From a virus, in the IMG/VR virus record IMGVR_UViG_3300005608_000006, positions 1 to 61,109 of that record: a stretch of DNA of 61,109 nt; one strand, written 5' to 3'. Under the pieces are notes generated by a model. The model saw only the letters and a list, made by a program, of their open reading frames with translations, was not told where the DNA came from and ran no database searches. The position numbers were made by a program, and so were the translations under genes. Below, piece by piece: positions 27,201-35,419 of the stretch (position 1 is the first letter of the stretch; each line of letters begins with the position of its first letter).

Positions 27201-28417
27201 GGGAATCCAAAAACATTATTGATCTTACTATAATTACCCATATTGAATGGGATAGTTATATTCTGAGCAGCATTAGTATCTCTTGGTTTTACCAAGTCAA
27301 CATATGCAGGTGCTAAGTTTTTAACTCTAAATCCTTTAACATATGCAGTACCAGGACCAAACTCTACAGCATAGAAACTTTCTGCAGCACTATTACCTTG
27401 TGCTGTAGTATCTCCTGATACATAAACACCATTATTAAATCCATCGTCAAGGTTTTCTCTAATAGTGATTTGAAAATCTTTAACAACATAATCACCAGAC
27501 TCTTCATAAGTTCTAAGAGCCATAGATTTTTCTAGTTCATCATATGCACTACGATCAACAATTTTTTCTATCTTATTACCATTAATACGAAGTAATTCGA
27601 TGAAGTCTTTATCTGCATCATCATCAATTAACTTCTTAATTAGATTAGTTGTTATTCTGAATCTATGAGCACCAGGAGCAGCATAATTAGATGTGCCTGC
27701 AGCGTTATCATTAAGGGATAAGTCATCTTCTGGGGTGATGATTGACTCAAGGATTTCGAGTCCGACCCTGTATTTGGGGTTGGTTGCATATTGTTCAAGA
27801 AGAATGTATTGATAAGGAACATCTACGAAGAATCCTCTAATGAAGTATACACCTTCTTGGACGTATGCTACAGATCCTCTTTGAATAGCAGATGTTGGAA
27901 GTAACTGTGCAAATGGAGATCCAACTTCAATAAGAGTGGTTCCAAATGTAATTTCAGTATCAGTAACTAACTGTTCATTGTTAGTAAAAGTTGTCTGGTC
28001 GTTACCTGTACCACCAGATTCAATGTATTTAAGGTAAAGTGTGATATATCCTTTCGTCGAAACTGTCTCTGAGATAGAGAATAATACTTTTGCTTTTACA
28101 CCAGAGGTCAAACCAGTTATGATTTTACCTTCTAATTGAGTTCTATACAATTCAACGTCAGCACCCAAGAAAGATTCTTGAAGCATGATCGCATCGGTTT
28201 CTAGGTCATATCCAACTTGACCAGGAATAACCATTGCACCATCTTTAAACAGATGAGAACCTACATTCTCGATCTGATTCTGCATGACGCTTTGCATCGA
28301 TGTCAGTTCTCGTGCCTGTATTGGAAAACCAGGACGGAACAGCACTCGATAAAAGTTTTTCGCTTTATCGAAATCGTCGTAGTATGGGGTGACGTTTAGA
28401 TTGGTATTTTGTGCCAT
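21200..28417 (-). CDS. Large virion protein with DUF4815 (2,405 aa)
   Basis: 2,405 residues. The N-terminus (TPYYDDFDKAKNFYRVLFRP, then GFPIQARELTSMQSVMQNQI) is the DUF4815 signature of large cyanophage baseplate/virion proteins. Near 1320-1400 is an Arg-rich segment (about 22 Arg in 62 residues) next to VVPWIRSRNVEVSV and FFGFFDGQ. Near 1610 is the family's WWDPLAQSFLVDEEGGCFLT block, followed by a YFNTKD...IRTMENGYPTINILPF stretch. The C-terminal half holds shared beta modules (GETITGNSSGA) and ends in a conserved SAYQIKLVLVSPNQALVPLL region. It occupies the gp9/gp10 position after gp8, so it is probably a peripheral baseplate or fibre-attachment protein. The start overlaps the gp8 stop (TAATG). 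Confidence 0.92.
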   Translation of the reverse strand: MAQNTNLNVTPYYDDFDKAKNFYRVLFRPGFPIQARELTSMQSVMQNQIENVGSHLFKDGAMVIPGQVGYDLETDAIMLQESFLGADVELYRTQLEGKIITGLTSGVKAKVLFSISETVSTKGYITLYLKYIESGGTGNDQTTFTNNEQLVTDTEITFGTTLIEVGSPFAQLLPTSAIQRGSVAYVQEGVYFIRGFFVDVPYQYILLEQYATNPKYRVGLEILESIITPEDDLSLNDNAAGTSNYAAPGAHRFRITTNLIKKLIDDDADKDFIELLRINGNKIEKIVDRSAYDELEKSMALRTYEESGDYVVKDFQITIRENLDDGFNNGVYVSGDTTAQGNSAAESFYAVEFGPGTAYVKGFRVKNLAPAYVDLVKPRDTNAAQNITIPFNMGNYSKINNVFGFPNTSGSTITNAYQTVELRDTFSASAGTAAGNVIGYARCASMEFLSDSNSTFGDANDEYKLYLYDVQMFTAIEMATAQTITYGSLVVGKTSGARGYIEAAISSADHMNLYQVEGEFQVGEMLTVDGLDKDTVEVVHTYAYSDSRQVVTRDESTTSVEFTADLVLSDFTAIQGDNFTYDATSSNEKITGLNSNFAADLRPGDRIFFSSTKFVDVDKVNPTSLTANQISTIFDFAQFEVDVTPGAGSAAPSAGEYTNLVRYRATLLDTLGASLLQPLPKPYVKSISDESMVVRRTFDGQTVAANSVSITLPENEQFEAISNENYTITALAGSNSTYTPGKQIPIDTSNTAALGYSAFTSADRTTLQIDNLTNITSVKINATISKNVTQRKTKSPTKMFVMKVNQTIKNLDVQNYQLTYSNLYGTRIEDRDISLGLADAYTVHAVYESLDDSDPIIPSITLVEPTFFANGTIVTGKTSKARARVVDFNSSSLKLTIVYLDGTFVSGETVSGTDSGGTAINGIINDSAGSIVVGSKVITDRYDLVSGQTEFLYGISKLVRRKGVAEPIRKLKIVLDYYNHSATGDYFGGQSYLSTSYEDIPIFDGAYLPDFLDFRPGCKNLYAGTGTVASPAYVNVGTFDFKRRIFPTSSTPAATIFDIPKINSNFRCDFDWYLKRIDKLFITPEGEFQIVKGKSEEEPTEPDNLSDGMLLATLYHSPYGFDPAKDVFIIKSENRRYTMRDIGNIEDRVNRVEYYTSLNMLEADTFNTEITDANGQNRLKNGFIVDDFSDHSKSATNEEDYSVSLDFTDGTCHASHYTTNISLILNSSLSTNYQQTGPLITLPYQEEVLIEQPYASRVENVNPFNVFAYIGRIDLLPQSDNWIDTRRLPVNVIDIEGDFQATRLRLRVDQNGFAPIQWNSWQTTWRGVVRRSTRTVRSGRRSDWGRGRAVDRITRITTRRRQVRRGIRTRVVPRIDRRSVGDRMVSSTVVPWIRSRNVEVSVFRMKPRTNFFGFFDGQKIDEYLIPKIIEVIKDPSVDNRTNATPFVPGEIVTGETSGCKFEVDPADNFYAYNPYDDTAMPTSYSSTTNFINIDTDKLAAQAVGDYYGNFQVGEVLVGASGAKAVVRQRRLVTDRLGQWKGSFFIPDPSVDTNPRWATGERTIRFTTSETDSRLPGAVDSSAQAEYSASGTQNTLQENVLAIRNAEIVRDTRTQRRTRNSTRTERRQVGWWDPLAQSFLVDEEGGCFLTSVDVYFNTKDSAIPISMQIRTMENGYPTINILPFSDVTVNPADVQISETGAVATRFTFRAPVYIPQSEEHCFVLFSDSNEYKVWISRMGEIDITGDRTISEQPYAGVLFKSQNATTWTADQYEDLKFIINRANFTTTATSRVTLNNNALKRGNGGEINLSTDAIQTFKPELQLVMNSTSLPYTVGARLKQKTTLAEGTITAVTPNAGGKILTINDISGAWTAGSNTGGVITNRVVSSKTLATMVVTSASGDFTVGETITGNSSGAPTAEVVTWTAGTNTLTLKFVSDDFATTSEGITGGDSGTTATVGSTFTPTGDAVETGAISNAFVSTTPTYTTAQRKVRVSHSNHAMHDSDNNVTISNVKSEIAPTTLTASISATDTTLNVNDATAFHKTINGSGIGSANPGYIYVKNITSGDGEFVLFSVGEIMSYSAISSNGKTITIHERGLGGTTARTFGEGALVECYNLDGIPLTEINKTHTGVLSPTIDTYDISTNSIARLGIRSGGSRMYATQNIQYEVIDPNIQRLILPRTSVTARVNTITGTSINDSITLSQNSFSNTGEFFDVNLNDNNYFNTPQLICSEINESSELSGEKSFRLDLTLTSEINNISPVIDTDRMSATLISSRINNPADPNTAKLAFGDEHEAVYITKVADLTNPSSSIKVMFAGFRPPNTFIKPLYRVLPVGSTDSIDTQGYQFFPTGDASIPDTTETEEFFDYEYEVSGLNFSAYQIKLVLVSPNQALVPLLKDFRAIALAV

Positions 28418-29949
28418 TAGAACTCGATTACGATTTTGATATCTTCTACCTGGTCGTTTGCACGACTAATAGATCTCCTATTATCTATGTAAACAACCTG
28501 ACCGCTATTTGATTTAACTTCGGGTTTTGCATATCCAGAGTTAAATTTCATACCTAAGTCGTATTCTGTGTTGTTAATAGTTCTTGAAGAAGTATTAGGG
28601 ACTGCAGGAAAGTTAACATCAGGTTGACCAGCAGCACCAGATGTTACACCATTAATAACGTTTGATCCATCAAATTCATTTTGTGTACCAGTAACTTCTG
28701 GGAAGATACCGTCTACAGAGTTTTGATAGTATTTCAAAACTTTTGTTGTTGCGTTCCAAGAAATAACACGAGCACGAGCAGTAACAGTCGTTCCACCGAC
28801 AACTCTACTCTGTGTCATGATTTCATCAGGAACATAATTACCTTGGAATGTAGGTGAGAAGATAACTGCTTTAGTAGCAGAAACTGTTAAATCAGAAATT
28901 AATTCAGTAGTTCCAAATTTTAAAGGGTTAGTAATTAGACCAATACGACGATAGTCGTTATCAATCGGGAAGTCACCAGCACCTTCATCATAAGATAGTT
29001 TTGCATTGATCATAACTCGGAAAGCACCAAGTTCTACAACTGAATCTTCACCATGTCCACCTGGAGGAGGAATGATAACATCAACTTGTCCACCAGAACC
29101 AGTTCCGATACCTGCTATACTATCAACACTAATTTTACCGAATGTATATCCAGTTCCACCAGATGTAACAGTAGCAGAGATAATTTTACCACCATCTACA
29201 ACAATAGAAACTCTACCACCAGTTCCATCTCCATTTATAGAGACGTTATCATAAGTTCCGTTGTTATAACCAGAACCAGCAGCATTGATTACAACAGTGT
29301 CTATTTCACCTGCAACTGCGTTCGTTTGAACAGCATCGTTAGTGAACACTGGCATATAATCATTTGAAAAGAATTTAAGAACCGATGCTACGGGGATGGT
29401 ATACATGTATTTCCAACGATAACCATCACCAGTAGTAATGATTGAAGTAGAAGTACCTGTAGGTTCCACTGTAGAAGGTTTTCCATTAGGATCGCTTGGC
29501 GATGTTCCATTGTAAATTACTTTATAAACTTGATATTGAGAGTTTACAACATAGAAGTCGGAATCATATAGTTTGGTAGCACCTGAGGAAGCAGTTTTAG
29601 TTGGAGAATAGTCATGACGATACATGTCATAAGTAAATCCCAAACCACCAGTAGTTTGTTCTGGAGAAACCCAGTCAATTCTACGACAAACTTGAACAGT
29701 ATCAGAAGCTAGGACTCTCTTCATGGATACCATATCATCATATGAATCAGCAAACTCTGAGAATGAATCAACTGCCTGTGGAGGCGAGTTTTCATTATCC
29801 CATGATTGTGGTCTACCAATAAAAAGGTAGAGCCTATCCCTCGACGTGCCTGCTGCATCATCACTTTGAGATGCTACAGGACCTTCGAGTGCTTTAATGA
29901 ATTTTTTCGCTGAAAAAATCCTAAATTGATCAGTTAATAGAGCTGCCAT
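28417..29949 (-). CDS. gp8: Baseplate wedge protein gp8
   Basis: 510 residues; T4 gp8 has 334. The N-terminus (LTDQFRIFSAKKFIKALEGP, then DRLYLFIGRPQSWDNENSPP) and TGDGYRWKYMYTIPVASVLK are typical of the cyanophage gp8 family, a wedge component linking gp7/gp10 and gp6. Near 215-295 there are inserted Gly-rich repeats (INAAGSGYNNGTYDNVSING, then TSGGTGYTFGKISV) of the kind found in the giant protein, and near 370-430 a RVISWNATTKVL...TSGAAG module. These insertions explain the extra length. A TATAAATA late promoter lies 26 nt upstream. Confidence 0.93.
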   Translation of the reverse strand: MAALLTDQFRIFSAKKFIKALEGPVASQSDDAAGTSRDRLYLFIGRPQSWDNENSPPQAVDSFSEFADSYDDMVSMKRVLASDTVQVCRRIDWVSPEQTTGGLGFTYDMYRHDYSPTKTASSGATKLYDSDFYVVNSQYQVYKVIYNGTSPSDPNGKPSTVEPTGTSTSIITTGDGYRWKYMYTIPVASVLKFFSNDYMPVFTNDAVQTNAVAGEIDTVVINAAGSGYNNGTYDNVSINGDGTGGRVSIVVDGGKIISATVTSGGTGYTFGKISVDSIAGIGTGSGGQVDVIIPPPGGHGEDSVVELGAFRVMINAKLSYDEGAGDFPIDNDYRRIGLITNPLKFGTTELISDLTVSATKAVIFSPTFQGNYVPDEIMTQSRVVGGTTVTARARVISWNATTKVLKYYQNSVDGIFPEVTGTQNEFDGSNVINGVTSGAAGQPDVNFPAVPNTSSRTINNTEYDLGMKFNSGYAKPEVKSNSGQVVYIDNRRSISRANDQVEDIKIVIEF

Positions 29950-29975
29950 GTCCTAAGGTGTTTGTTCCTCTTGTT

Positions 29976-29983
29976 TATTTATA
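29976..29983 (-). promoter_or_regulatory. Late promoter TATAAATA upstream of gp8
   Basis: An exact late-promoter octamer on the minus strand in the 38-nt gap between the 1,391-residue gene and gp8. It lies 26 nt before the gp8 ATG. Confidence 0.75.
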
Positions 29984-29987
29984 GTGC

Positions 29988-32900
29988 TTACGAGCGAAGG
30001 ATTGTTTGATATTCAATTCGTTTTATTCTATAACGTGCACCACCGTTACCAATTAGGTCTTCGCCACCTAAAATTGCCTGTGCAACAGCACCACTACCAG
30101 TAGTGTCGCCAGTCGCATTTGTGAATGTCACGGTAGGATGTATGTTGTATGTCCCGTCAACTGTCTGAGGGATACCATATCCACCATTAACAACACTGAT
30201 AGATGCTACTTGGTCACCTGCTGCTGTCATGACAGCAGTTGCAGTTGATTGTATATCACCAGTATTTTCAATAGCTATAGTTGGAGGTGCGGTATAGTTC
30301 GTTCCTGGTGCTTGAACGTAGTAATCAACAATAGTTCCCTTAGATGAGAACTCATATAAGAATCCACCTATTCCAACATTAATATTAGTTGTGTTATAAG
30401 GAACAATATTATTTACAACTAATAATGAAGTTGATGGATCCCAAGAAACAACCGTTCCTTGAACAGATGACACAGATCCAGTTACAACGTCATTAACACT
30501 GTAGTTTTGTCCGTTTCCATTATTAGCATCTAGATATATGTTTAAAATACCATTATGCTCAACACCATCTGCTAAAGTACCTGCTGCTGTGATACTAGCA
30601 TACTTGAATGGTATAGTAGCATCTTTTATGTTATCACCAACTTGGAATAGGGTTGTGTTAGTTCCACCCTGAGTTTCTTCAATACCATATAATGAATTAT
30701 ATAGTCCACCATCTAAACTAATTTGGTTAGCATATTCAGTAGAAGTATTTACCAAATCAGGAATGCCATCACCAGCACCAGCATTTTCAGCAATATCTTG
30801 AAACTTTCTATTATTGAAAGTGGAGATTGGTTCTGTTAATAATGTAATAGTATCTCCATTTGAAACCAAAACAATATGAGGTTCTTTTCCAGATGGAGCA
30901 CTTGCAGCAGTACCTGCATCAAATTGAACGATAGCATCTAAAGTAGATGGAATACCACCATCAATAAATGCTAATTCGTCAACTTCAAATGTAACTAGAA
31001 GTTCTCTAGTATTAGGATTCCAGTCATATACCTTTGCAACTTTGTTATTTGCATTTTCAACTCTACGAATAACTCTATCACCAACATTAAATTTATATGT
31101 TGATATACCACTTTGATCATTCTGAGAAGTATCAAGAATAACTCTTTGATCATAATTAAAGTTTACACCTCTGGTTAATCCAGTAAATCTACCTTCACCT
31201 TTACCAGTATATGATACTGTTTCTGTATCAATGATTAGATTACCAGAACCAGGAAAACCATCTGTGGAATCAACATATACAGTTGTCTCAGAAGCAGTTA
31301 AGTTTTTAACTAGACCAGTAAGATATATCTGTTCAGAGTTATTTGCTTGTCTAGCATCTGTCTTTCGTTTTAAGTTTACAAGTTTTGTAAAGATAATATT
31401 TGGAGGATTTACATACCCAGAACCAGGATCTGTTACTGTAATACCAGTTATTTGTCCTTGACTAATTTGTGCAGTTGCTTTTGCACCAATTCCACCACCA
31501 CCTGTAATTAAAACAAATGGAGGTTCTTGATAGAATTCACCTGGATTTGCAACACTAATTGATGTAACCTTACCTAAAACATCAATTTCTGCAGCACCTT
31601 GAGCACCAGTACCTCCACCACCACCTTCAAATATAAGAGTTGGAGGAGTTGCATAAGATCTACCCGAATTAAGAAGCGATAAACCAGTAACAGTTTGAAC
31701 AACAGGAGTTCCTAAAGCACCAGTTCCTTCTCCACCAAGTATTTTTGCTTTTGCAGGACCAAAGTAATTATCACCTTTCTTTGTCATCTTGATATATGAA
31801 ACACTACCATTAGAAGCAAGAACTACATCACCCTCTGCAATAGTTGGGAATGTAGATTCTTGAGTAGGTAATAGATCTCCTTCATCAACAGGAGTGCTAT
31901 ACATTTTAGGACCGATAGCATAAGGATAAACAGGTTCACCACTACTATTTTCGGTCATAAAGTAAGCGTAAGTTCCATTTGGATACTCTGGAGTCGGAGC
32001 AAATTTACCGTTATATTCATCTAAAGTTCCTACAGATGAATCGTAAATATAATCACTTGTTAAATCACCGATTAAATATCCTTCATTAACAGTTCTAATC
32101 CAAAGACCAGAAGTTGAATATCCAAAGAGATATAAAATACGGGGAGAATTTACAGGAATTGTAAATCTTACTTCACGACTTGTTGCTCCTTGGAATGCAG
32201 AAAGATAACCTTGATATGTTACTTCAGATCCATTGATAAAATATTGAATCCCTTGACCTGCATAAAGATATGTTGTGTTTCCTATTTCAGAAGCACCTAC
32301 ACTATGCCAACCATCTTGAGTTTCTGAAATAAACAAACCATTAAAAGCAGATGCTGAGTTACTAGCATCATTTTGATTAAAGATATATTGTTTTCCTCTA
32401 TCTAAATCTAAAAATGCAGGTCTACTACCATCAAAATAGAATTGTCCATTGGAAATAGTAACTGCGTATGTAACAGTTCCTGTAGTAGTTACAGGTTGTC
32501 TAGCACCTTGAATTTCTGCAGTAACTCTAGTTCTATAACTAGATACTTCTCTAGCAACTGCACCACTAGAATTATATCCATAAGGTCCGTAAATTGGATA
32601 TCCATCATATGACATACCCAAAATTTTTGAATGACCATCAACATGTCTTGAACGATCTATTGTTGATGTATCATTAGCATCAGATTGATAGTAATTTTCA
32701 ACGTAATATGTATTTTGATTACCAGTTCTCGGAGATGATACCGTTTTTATCATGTAAGATTCATCACCAGCATATCCACCCATATACCTGTGATTAGCAC
32801 AATGAATGTAAACTTTGTTTACCTCATCGGTATTCATTATGAATATTGGTTGATATATGTTTTCGTAATCTGCAGATATTGCTGCAGAAGAACCAGTACT

Positions 32901-34163
32901 ATTATAATAAAGAGTTCCACCATTTAAAGTTCCATCAGGAGTTGTGCTGAATCTGATAGAATGATTACCACTTTGATTACTAGAATCTGACTGATCAAAA
33001 ATAATTAATTGATTTGCTTGAACTTTTATATCTTCGGGTGCAAAGTAAAAAGTATTTGGTGCGAAAGGACCAAACTTGTTTGCACTAGGACCAAATTCTA
33101 TGTAATAAGGATTAACTGTAATTGGAGTTCCACTTACTTTGAATGTAAATCCATTTGCACCAATACATAAATCATTTTCTAAAAACGGATCACCAGTAAG
33201 ATCACGAAGATATATTCTTGTAACTGCTCCACCAGAATCTTTTACAACTTTTGTTACTTCACCTTTTGCAGTTCCACCTATCTCATCAACAACTCTACCA
33301 ACTTCAACAAATCCTAAAGTTTCATCTACATTAGTAACATTTAACATTACGTTACCAGTTTCTACTTTAACAGTCCAAGTAAATACTTCTAAATCACCAT
33401 TTTCAAATACACCATTTGTAAGTGCAAATTCATCAACAACTTTACTTGAATGATAATAGTAAGTATTATTATCCAATACAGCATCATATACATTTGATGA
33501 TTTTACATAATCATATTTTACAGTATCAATAGGTAAATTTACATCTGCATTACCTATAGTTCCCCAATCTGGTGTATGTAATAAACCACCATTTGCCAAA
33601 ATACCATTTACTGTATTTGGTCTGAATACTCTTGTAGTAGGATTTGGAACATCTTTACCACCACGGTAGATATATGCTTGATTGAACGTTCTATCAACAA
33701 TGTCACCAGACCCACCTGGTTGCCTCTCAGAGAGGTATAACTGAGATGGTTTAGGGTGATTATCGGATGTTATTGTTAATCTATCAACTTTCTGTCCATT
33801 ACTATCTGTAGCAAAGACTCCTGATGTAGGAGAATTTGGATGACCTTGCCAAACTCTATTAATATCAAATGAAGTTATAACGCCTGGTGTATCTTGCTCT
33901 GGAGTAATTTGAAGTCTTAAAGGATCATATCCTCTACCTCTTTCTAATACACGAACGTGTGTAATTCTACCAGAGTCTGTGTCAATAATTGGATATAAAA
34001 TTGCCTCTACGTCTGGAGTTCCACATCCATCCACGGTAAGTCTAGGAGGATCAGTAGGATCGTAAGATGATCCTCCATTGATAACCTCCACTGCTCGAAC
34101 ACCAAACAATTCGTCAAAAATTGGTTTGATCTCTGCACCAGAACCAGGAACTGTTCTTGCCAT
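29988..34163 (-). CDS. Virion protein with cupredoxin-like and YHYH domains (1,391 aa)
   Basis: 1,391 residues. The N-terminus (VPGSGAEIKPIFDELFGVRA) is followed by Gly-rich beta units. Near 372-475 is a cupredoxin-like domain with GNHSIRFS (His near 402) and a late IHCANHRYMGGYAGD motif (C-x2-H-x2-M). Near 513-535 is the first half of a YHYH domain (SYDGYPIYGPYGYNSSG), and near 708-756 its second half (LDEYNGKFAPTPEYPNGTYA, then YPYAIGPKMYS). Between them, near 556-705, lies a second cupredoxin-like segment without the metal ligands. Residues 790-945 are GGGGxGA repeats, and the rest is Gly-rich beta modules. Late virion protein by position; likely baseplate or fibre periphery. Confidence 0.88.
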   Translation of the reverse strand: MARTVPGSGAEIKPIFDELFGVRAVEVINGGSSYDPTDPPRLTVDGCGTPDVEAILYPIIDTDSGRITHVRVLERGRGYDPLRLQITPEQDTPGVITSFDINRVWQGHPNSPTSGVFATDSNGQKVDRLTITSDNHPKPSQLYLSERQPGGSGDIVDRTFNQAYIYRGGKDVPNPTTRVFRPNTVNGILANGGLLHTPDWGTIGNADVNLPIDTVKYDYVKSSNVYDAVLDNNTYYYHSSKVVDEFALTNGVFENGDLEVFTWTVKVETGNVMLNVTNVDETLGFVEVGRVVDEIGGTAKGEVTKVVKDSGGAVTRIYLRDLTGDPFLENDLCIGANGFTFKVSGTPITVNPYYIEFGPSANKFGPFAPNTFYFAPEDIKVQANQLIIFDQSDSSNQSGNHSIRFSTTPDGTLNGGTLYYNSTGSSAAISADYENIYQPIFIMNTDEVNKVYIHCANHRYMGGYAGDESYMIKTVSSPRTGNQNTYYVENYYQSDANDTSTIDRSRHVDGHSKILGMSYDGYPIYGPYGYNSSGAVAREVSSYRTRVTAEIQGARQPVTTTGTVTYAVTISNGQFYFDGSRPAFLDLDRGKQYIFNQNDASNSASAFNGLFISETQDGWHSVGASEIGNTTYLYAGQGIQYFINGSEVTYQGYLSAFQGATSREVRFTIPVNSPRILYLFGYSTSGLWIRTVNEGYLIGDLTSDYIYDSSVGTLDEYNGKFAPTPEYPNGTYAYFMTENSSGEPVYPYAIGPKMYSTPVDEGDLLPTQESTFPTIAEGDVVLASNGSVSYIKMTKKGDNYFGPAKAKILGGEGTGALGTPVVQTVTGLSLLNSGRSYATPPTLIFEGGGGGTGAQGAAEIDVLGKVTSISVANPGEFYQEPPFVLITGGGGIGAKATAQISQGQITGITVTDPGSGYVNPPNIIFTKLVNLKRKTDARQANNSEQIYLTGLVKNLTASETTVYVDSTDGFPGSGNLIIDTETVSYTGKGEGRFTGLTRGVNFNYDQRVILDTSQNDQSGISTYKFNVGDRVIRRVENANNKVAKVYDWNPNTRELLVTFEVDELAFIDGGIPSTLDAIVQFDAGTAASAPSGKEPHIVLVSNGDTITLLTEPISTFNNRKFQDIAENAGAGDGIPDLVNTSTEYANQISLDGGLYNSLYGIEETQGGTNTTLFQVGDNIKDATIPFKYASITAAGTLADGVEHNGILNIYLDANNGNGQNYSVNDVVTGSVSSVQGTVVSWDPSTSLLVVNNIVPYNTTNINVGIGGFLYEFSSKGTIVDYYVQAPGTNYTAPPTIAIENTGDIQSTATAVMTAAGDQVASISVVNGGYGIPQTVDGTYNIHPTVTFTNATGDTTGSGAVAQAILGGEDLIGNGGARYRIKRIEYQTILRS

Positions 34164-34169
34164 TTAATC

Positions 34170-35393
34170 TTAACTTACTACGTTGATTGTTCCTTGCATT
34201 GAAGCATGGATTGTACATTGATAATAAAGTGTAGTTGGAGAATCCAAAGGAACTGTCCAATACAAGATAGAAGATCCACTACCACTTTGACCAGCAGTAT
34301 ATGGAGTTCCAGTCAAACCTTGTGTGCTTTGAATTCTAAAGGGGTGTGCACCACCAACAGAGTTATCAAAAGCATATGTAAACCCTCTATAAACATAAAG
34401 AGTTGGATCATTGACTGTTCCTGAGAAACCAGGACCAGAGAAAGTATAATCAGAAGATCCATTAGCACCTACTTCCCACCAAGTCATTGGACTTCTGCTT
34501 ATTGACCAACTAGAACCATTCCAATAAAGTGAATCACCTTGAACAACGCCTGCTACGTTTGTATCAGTCAAAGCAGCCAATGTTGTAGAAAGAGATCCTG
34601 AGAAGTTAACTGTAAGAGTATCACCCGAAACTGCAGTGGTTATGTTACTTCCACCAGCGATTGTCAATGTATCTGCTGTAGCATTAGCAGTTGTTGATCC
34701 ACTATCACCAGCTACAGTTGCAAATAAGTTTTGTGTTGCTCCTCCACCTGCACCCTCATCATCGGCTGGTGCCCAGTTACTTCCATTCCACTTCAATATT
34801 TGGTTTGTTGTAGGTGCAGCAGTAGTTGTATCTACATCAGCTAACTTATCAATACTTGAATATTGAGTTATTATCTGTGCTCTTGTATCACCAACACCAC
34901 CAGCTGTTATGTTGATGTTAACATATGGATTATCATCACCATCAACAGTAAAAAAGTATCCAGTGTAAGTTGCAGCAGCTGGTGCATTTCCTAACGCTGA
35001 ATATTCATTTTTATATTGAATTGATGTAGGAAAGTCTATAGTTCCTGTTGCACCATCAAATGTTGATGTAACACTACCAGCTGTCAGGAGAACATCTCCA
35101 GTTCCGTTTGGTGCTACAGTAATATTTCCATTTGAAGATGAAATAATTGAGTTACCAGAAACATCTAAGGCAGATGTTAAGGTAGTATAATCTGAAGGTA
35201 AAAATGTAGATCCATTGTACCTTAAGATCTGTCCCGTTGCAGGGTTAGTGGTATCAACGGATAATGTTGATCCATTCCCCAAAGCGGTATATATTTCGTT
35301 AAAATTATCGTTAATCTTATCACCGCCAACTCTAAGAGTATCACCTGTATTATCATTAGCTGCGGATCCAAGACCTAGAGTTTGTTTAGCCAT
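34170..35393 (-). CDS. Fibre-like virion protein with C-terminal cupredoxin domain (407 aa)
   Basis: 407 residues. The N-terminus (GSAANDNTGDTLRVGGDKIN, then DNFNEIYTALG) is the common adaptor start of phage fibre proteins. The middle is Thr/Asn/Gly-rich with an ATTNQILKWNGSNWAP unit typical of such proteins. The last 75 residues look like a cupredoxin: YVYRGFTYAFDN, GGAHPFRI (H350), then TLYYQCTIHASMQG (C393, H396, M399). H/C/H/M is the type 1 copper ligand set of plastocyanin. Whether copper is bound is unknown. CATAAATA lies 18 nt upstream and overlaps the giant gene's stop codon. Confidence 0.86.
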   Translation of the reverse strand: MAKQTLGLGSAANDNTGDTLRVGGDKINDNFNEIYTALGNGSTLSVDTTNPATGQILRYNGSTFLPSDYTTLTSALDVSGNSIISSSNGNITVAPNGTGDVLLTAGSVTSTFDGATGTIDFPTSIQYKNEYSALGNAPAAATYTGYFFTVDGDDNPYVNINITAGGVGDTRAQIITQYSSIDKLADVDTTTAAPTTNQILKWNGSNWAPADDEGAGGGATQNLFATVAGDSGSTTANATADTLTIAGGSNITTAVSGDTLTVNFSGSLSTTLAALTDTNVAGVVQGDSLYWNGSSWSISRSPMTWWEVGANGSSDYTFSGPGFSGTVNDPTLYVYRGFTYAFDNSVGGAHPFRIQSTQGLTGTPYTAGQSGSGSSILYWTVPLDSPTTLYYQCTIHASMQGTINVVS

Positions 35394-35411
35394 TGGTAAA
35401 AGATTTTTAGT

Positions 35412-35419
35412 TATTTATG
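35412..35419 (-). promoter_or_regulatory. Late promoter CATAAATA overlapping the giant gene's stop codon
   Basis: CATAAATA on the minus strand contains the TAA stop of the 6,706-residue ORF and lies 18 nt before the ATG of the 407-residue gene. It would let the downstream fibre genes be transcribed independently of the 20-kb gene. Confidence 0.65.
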
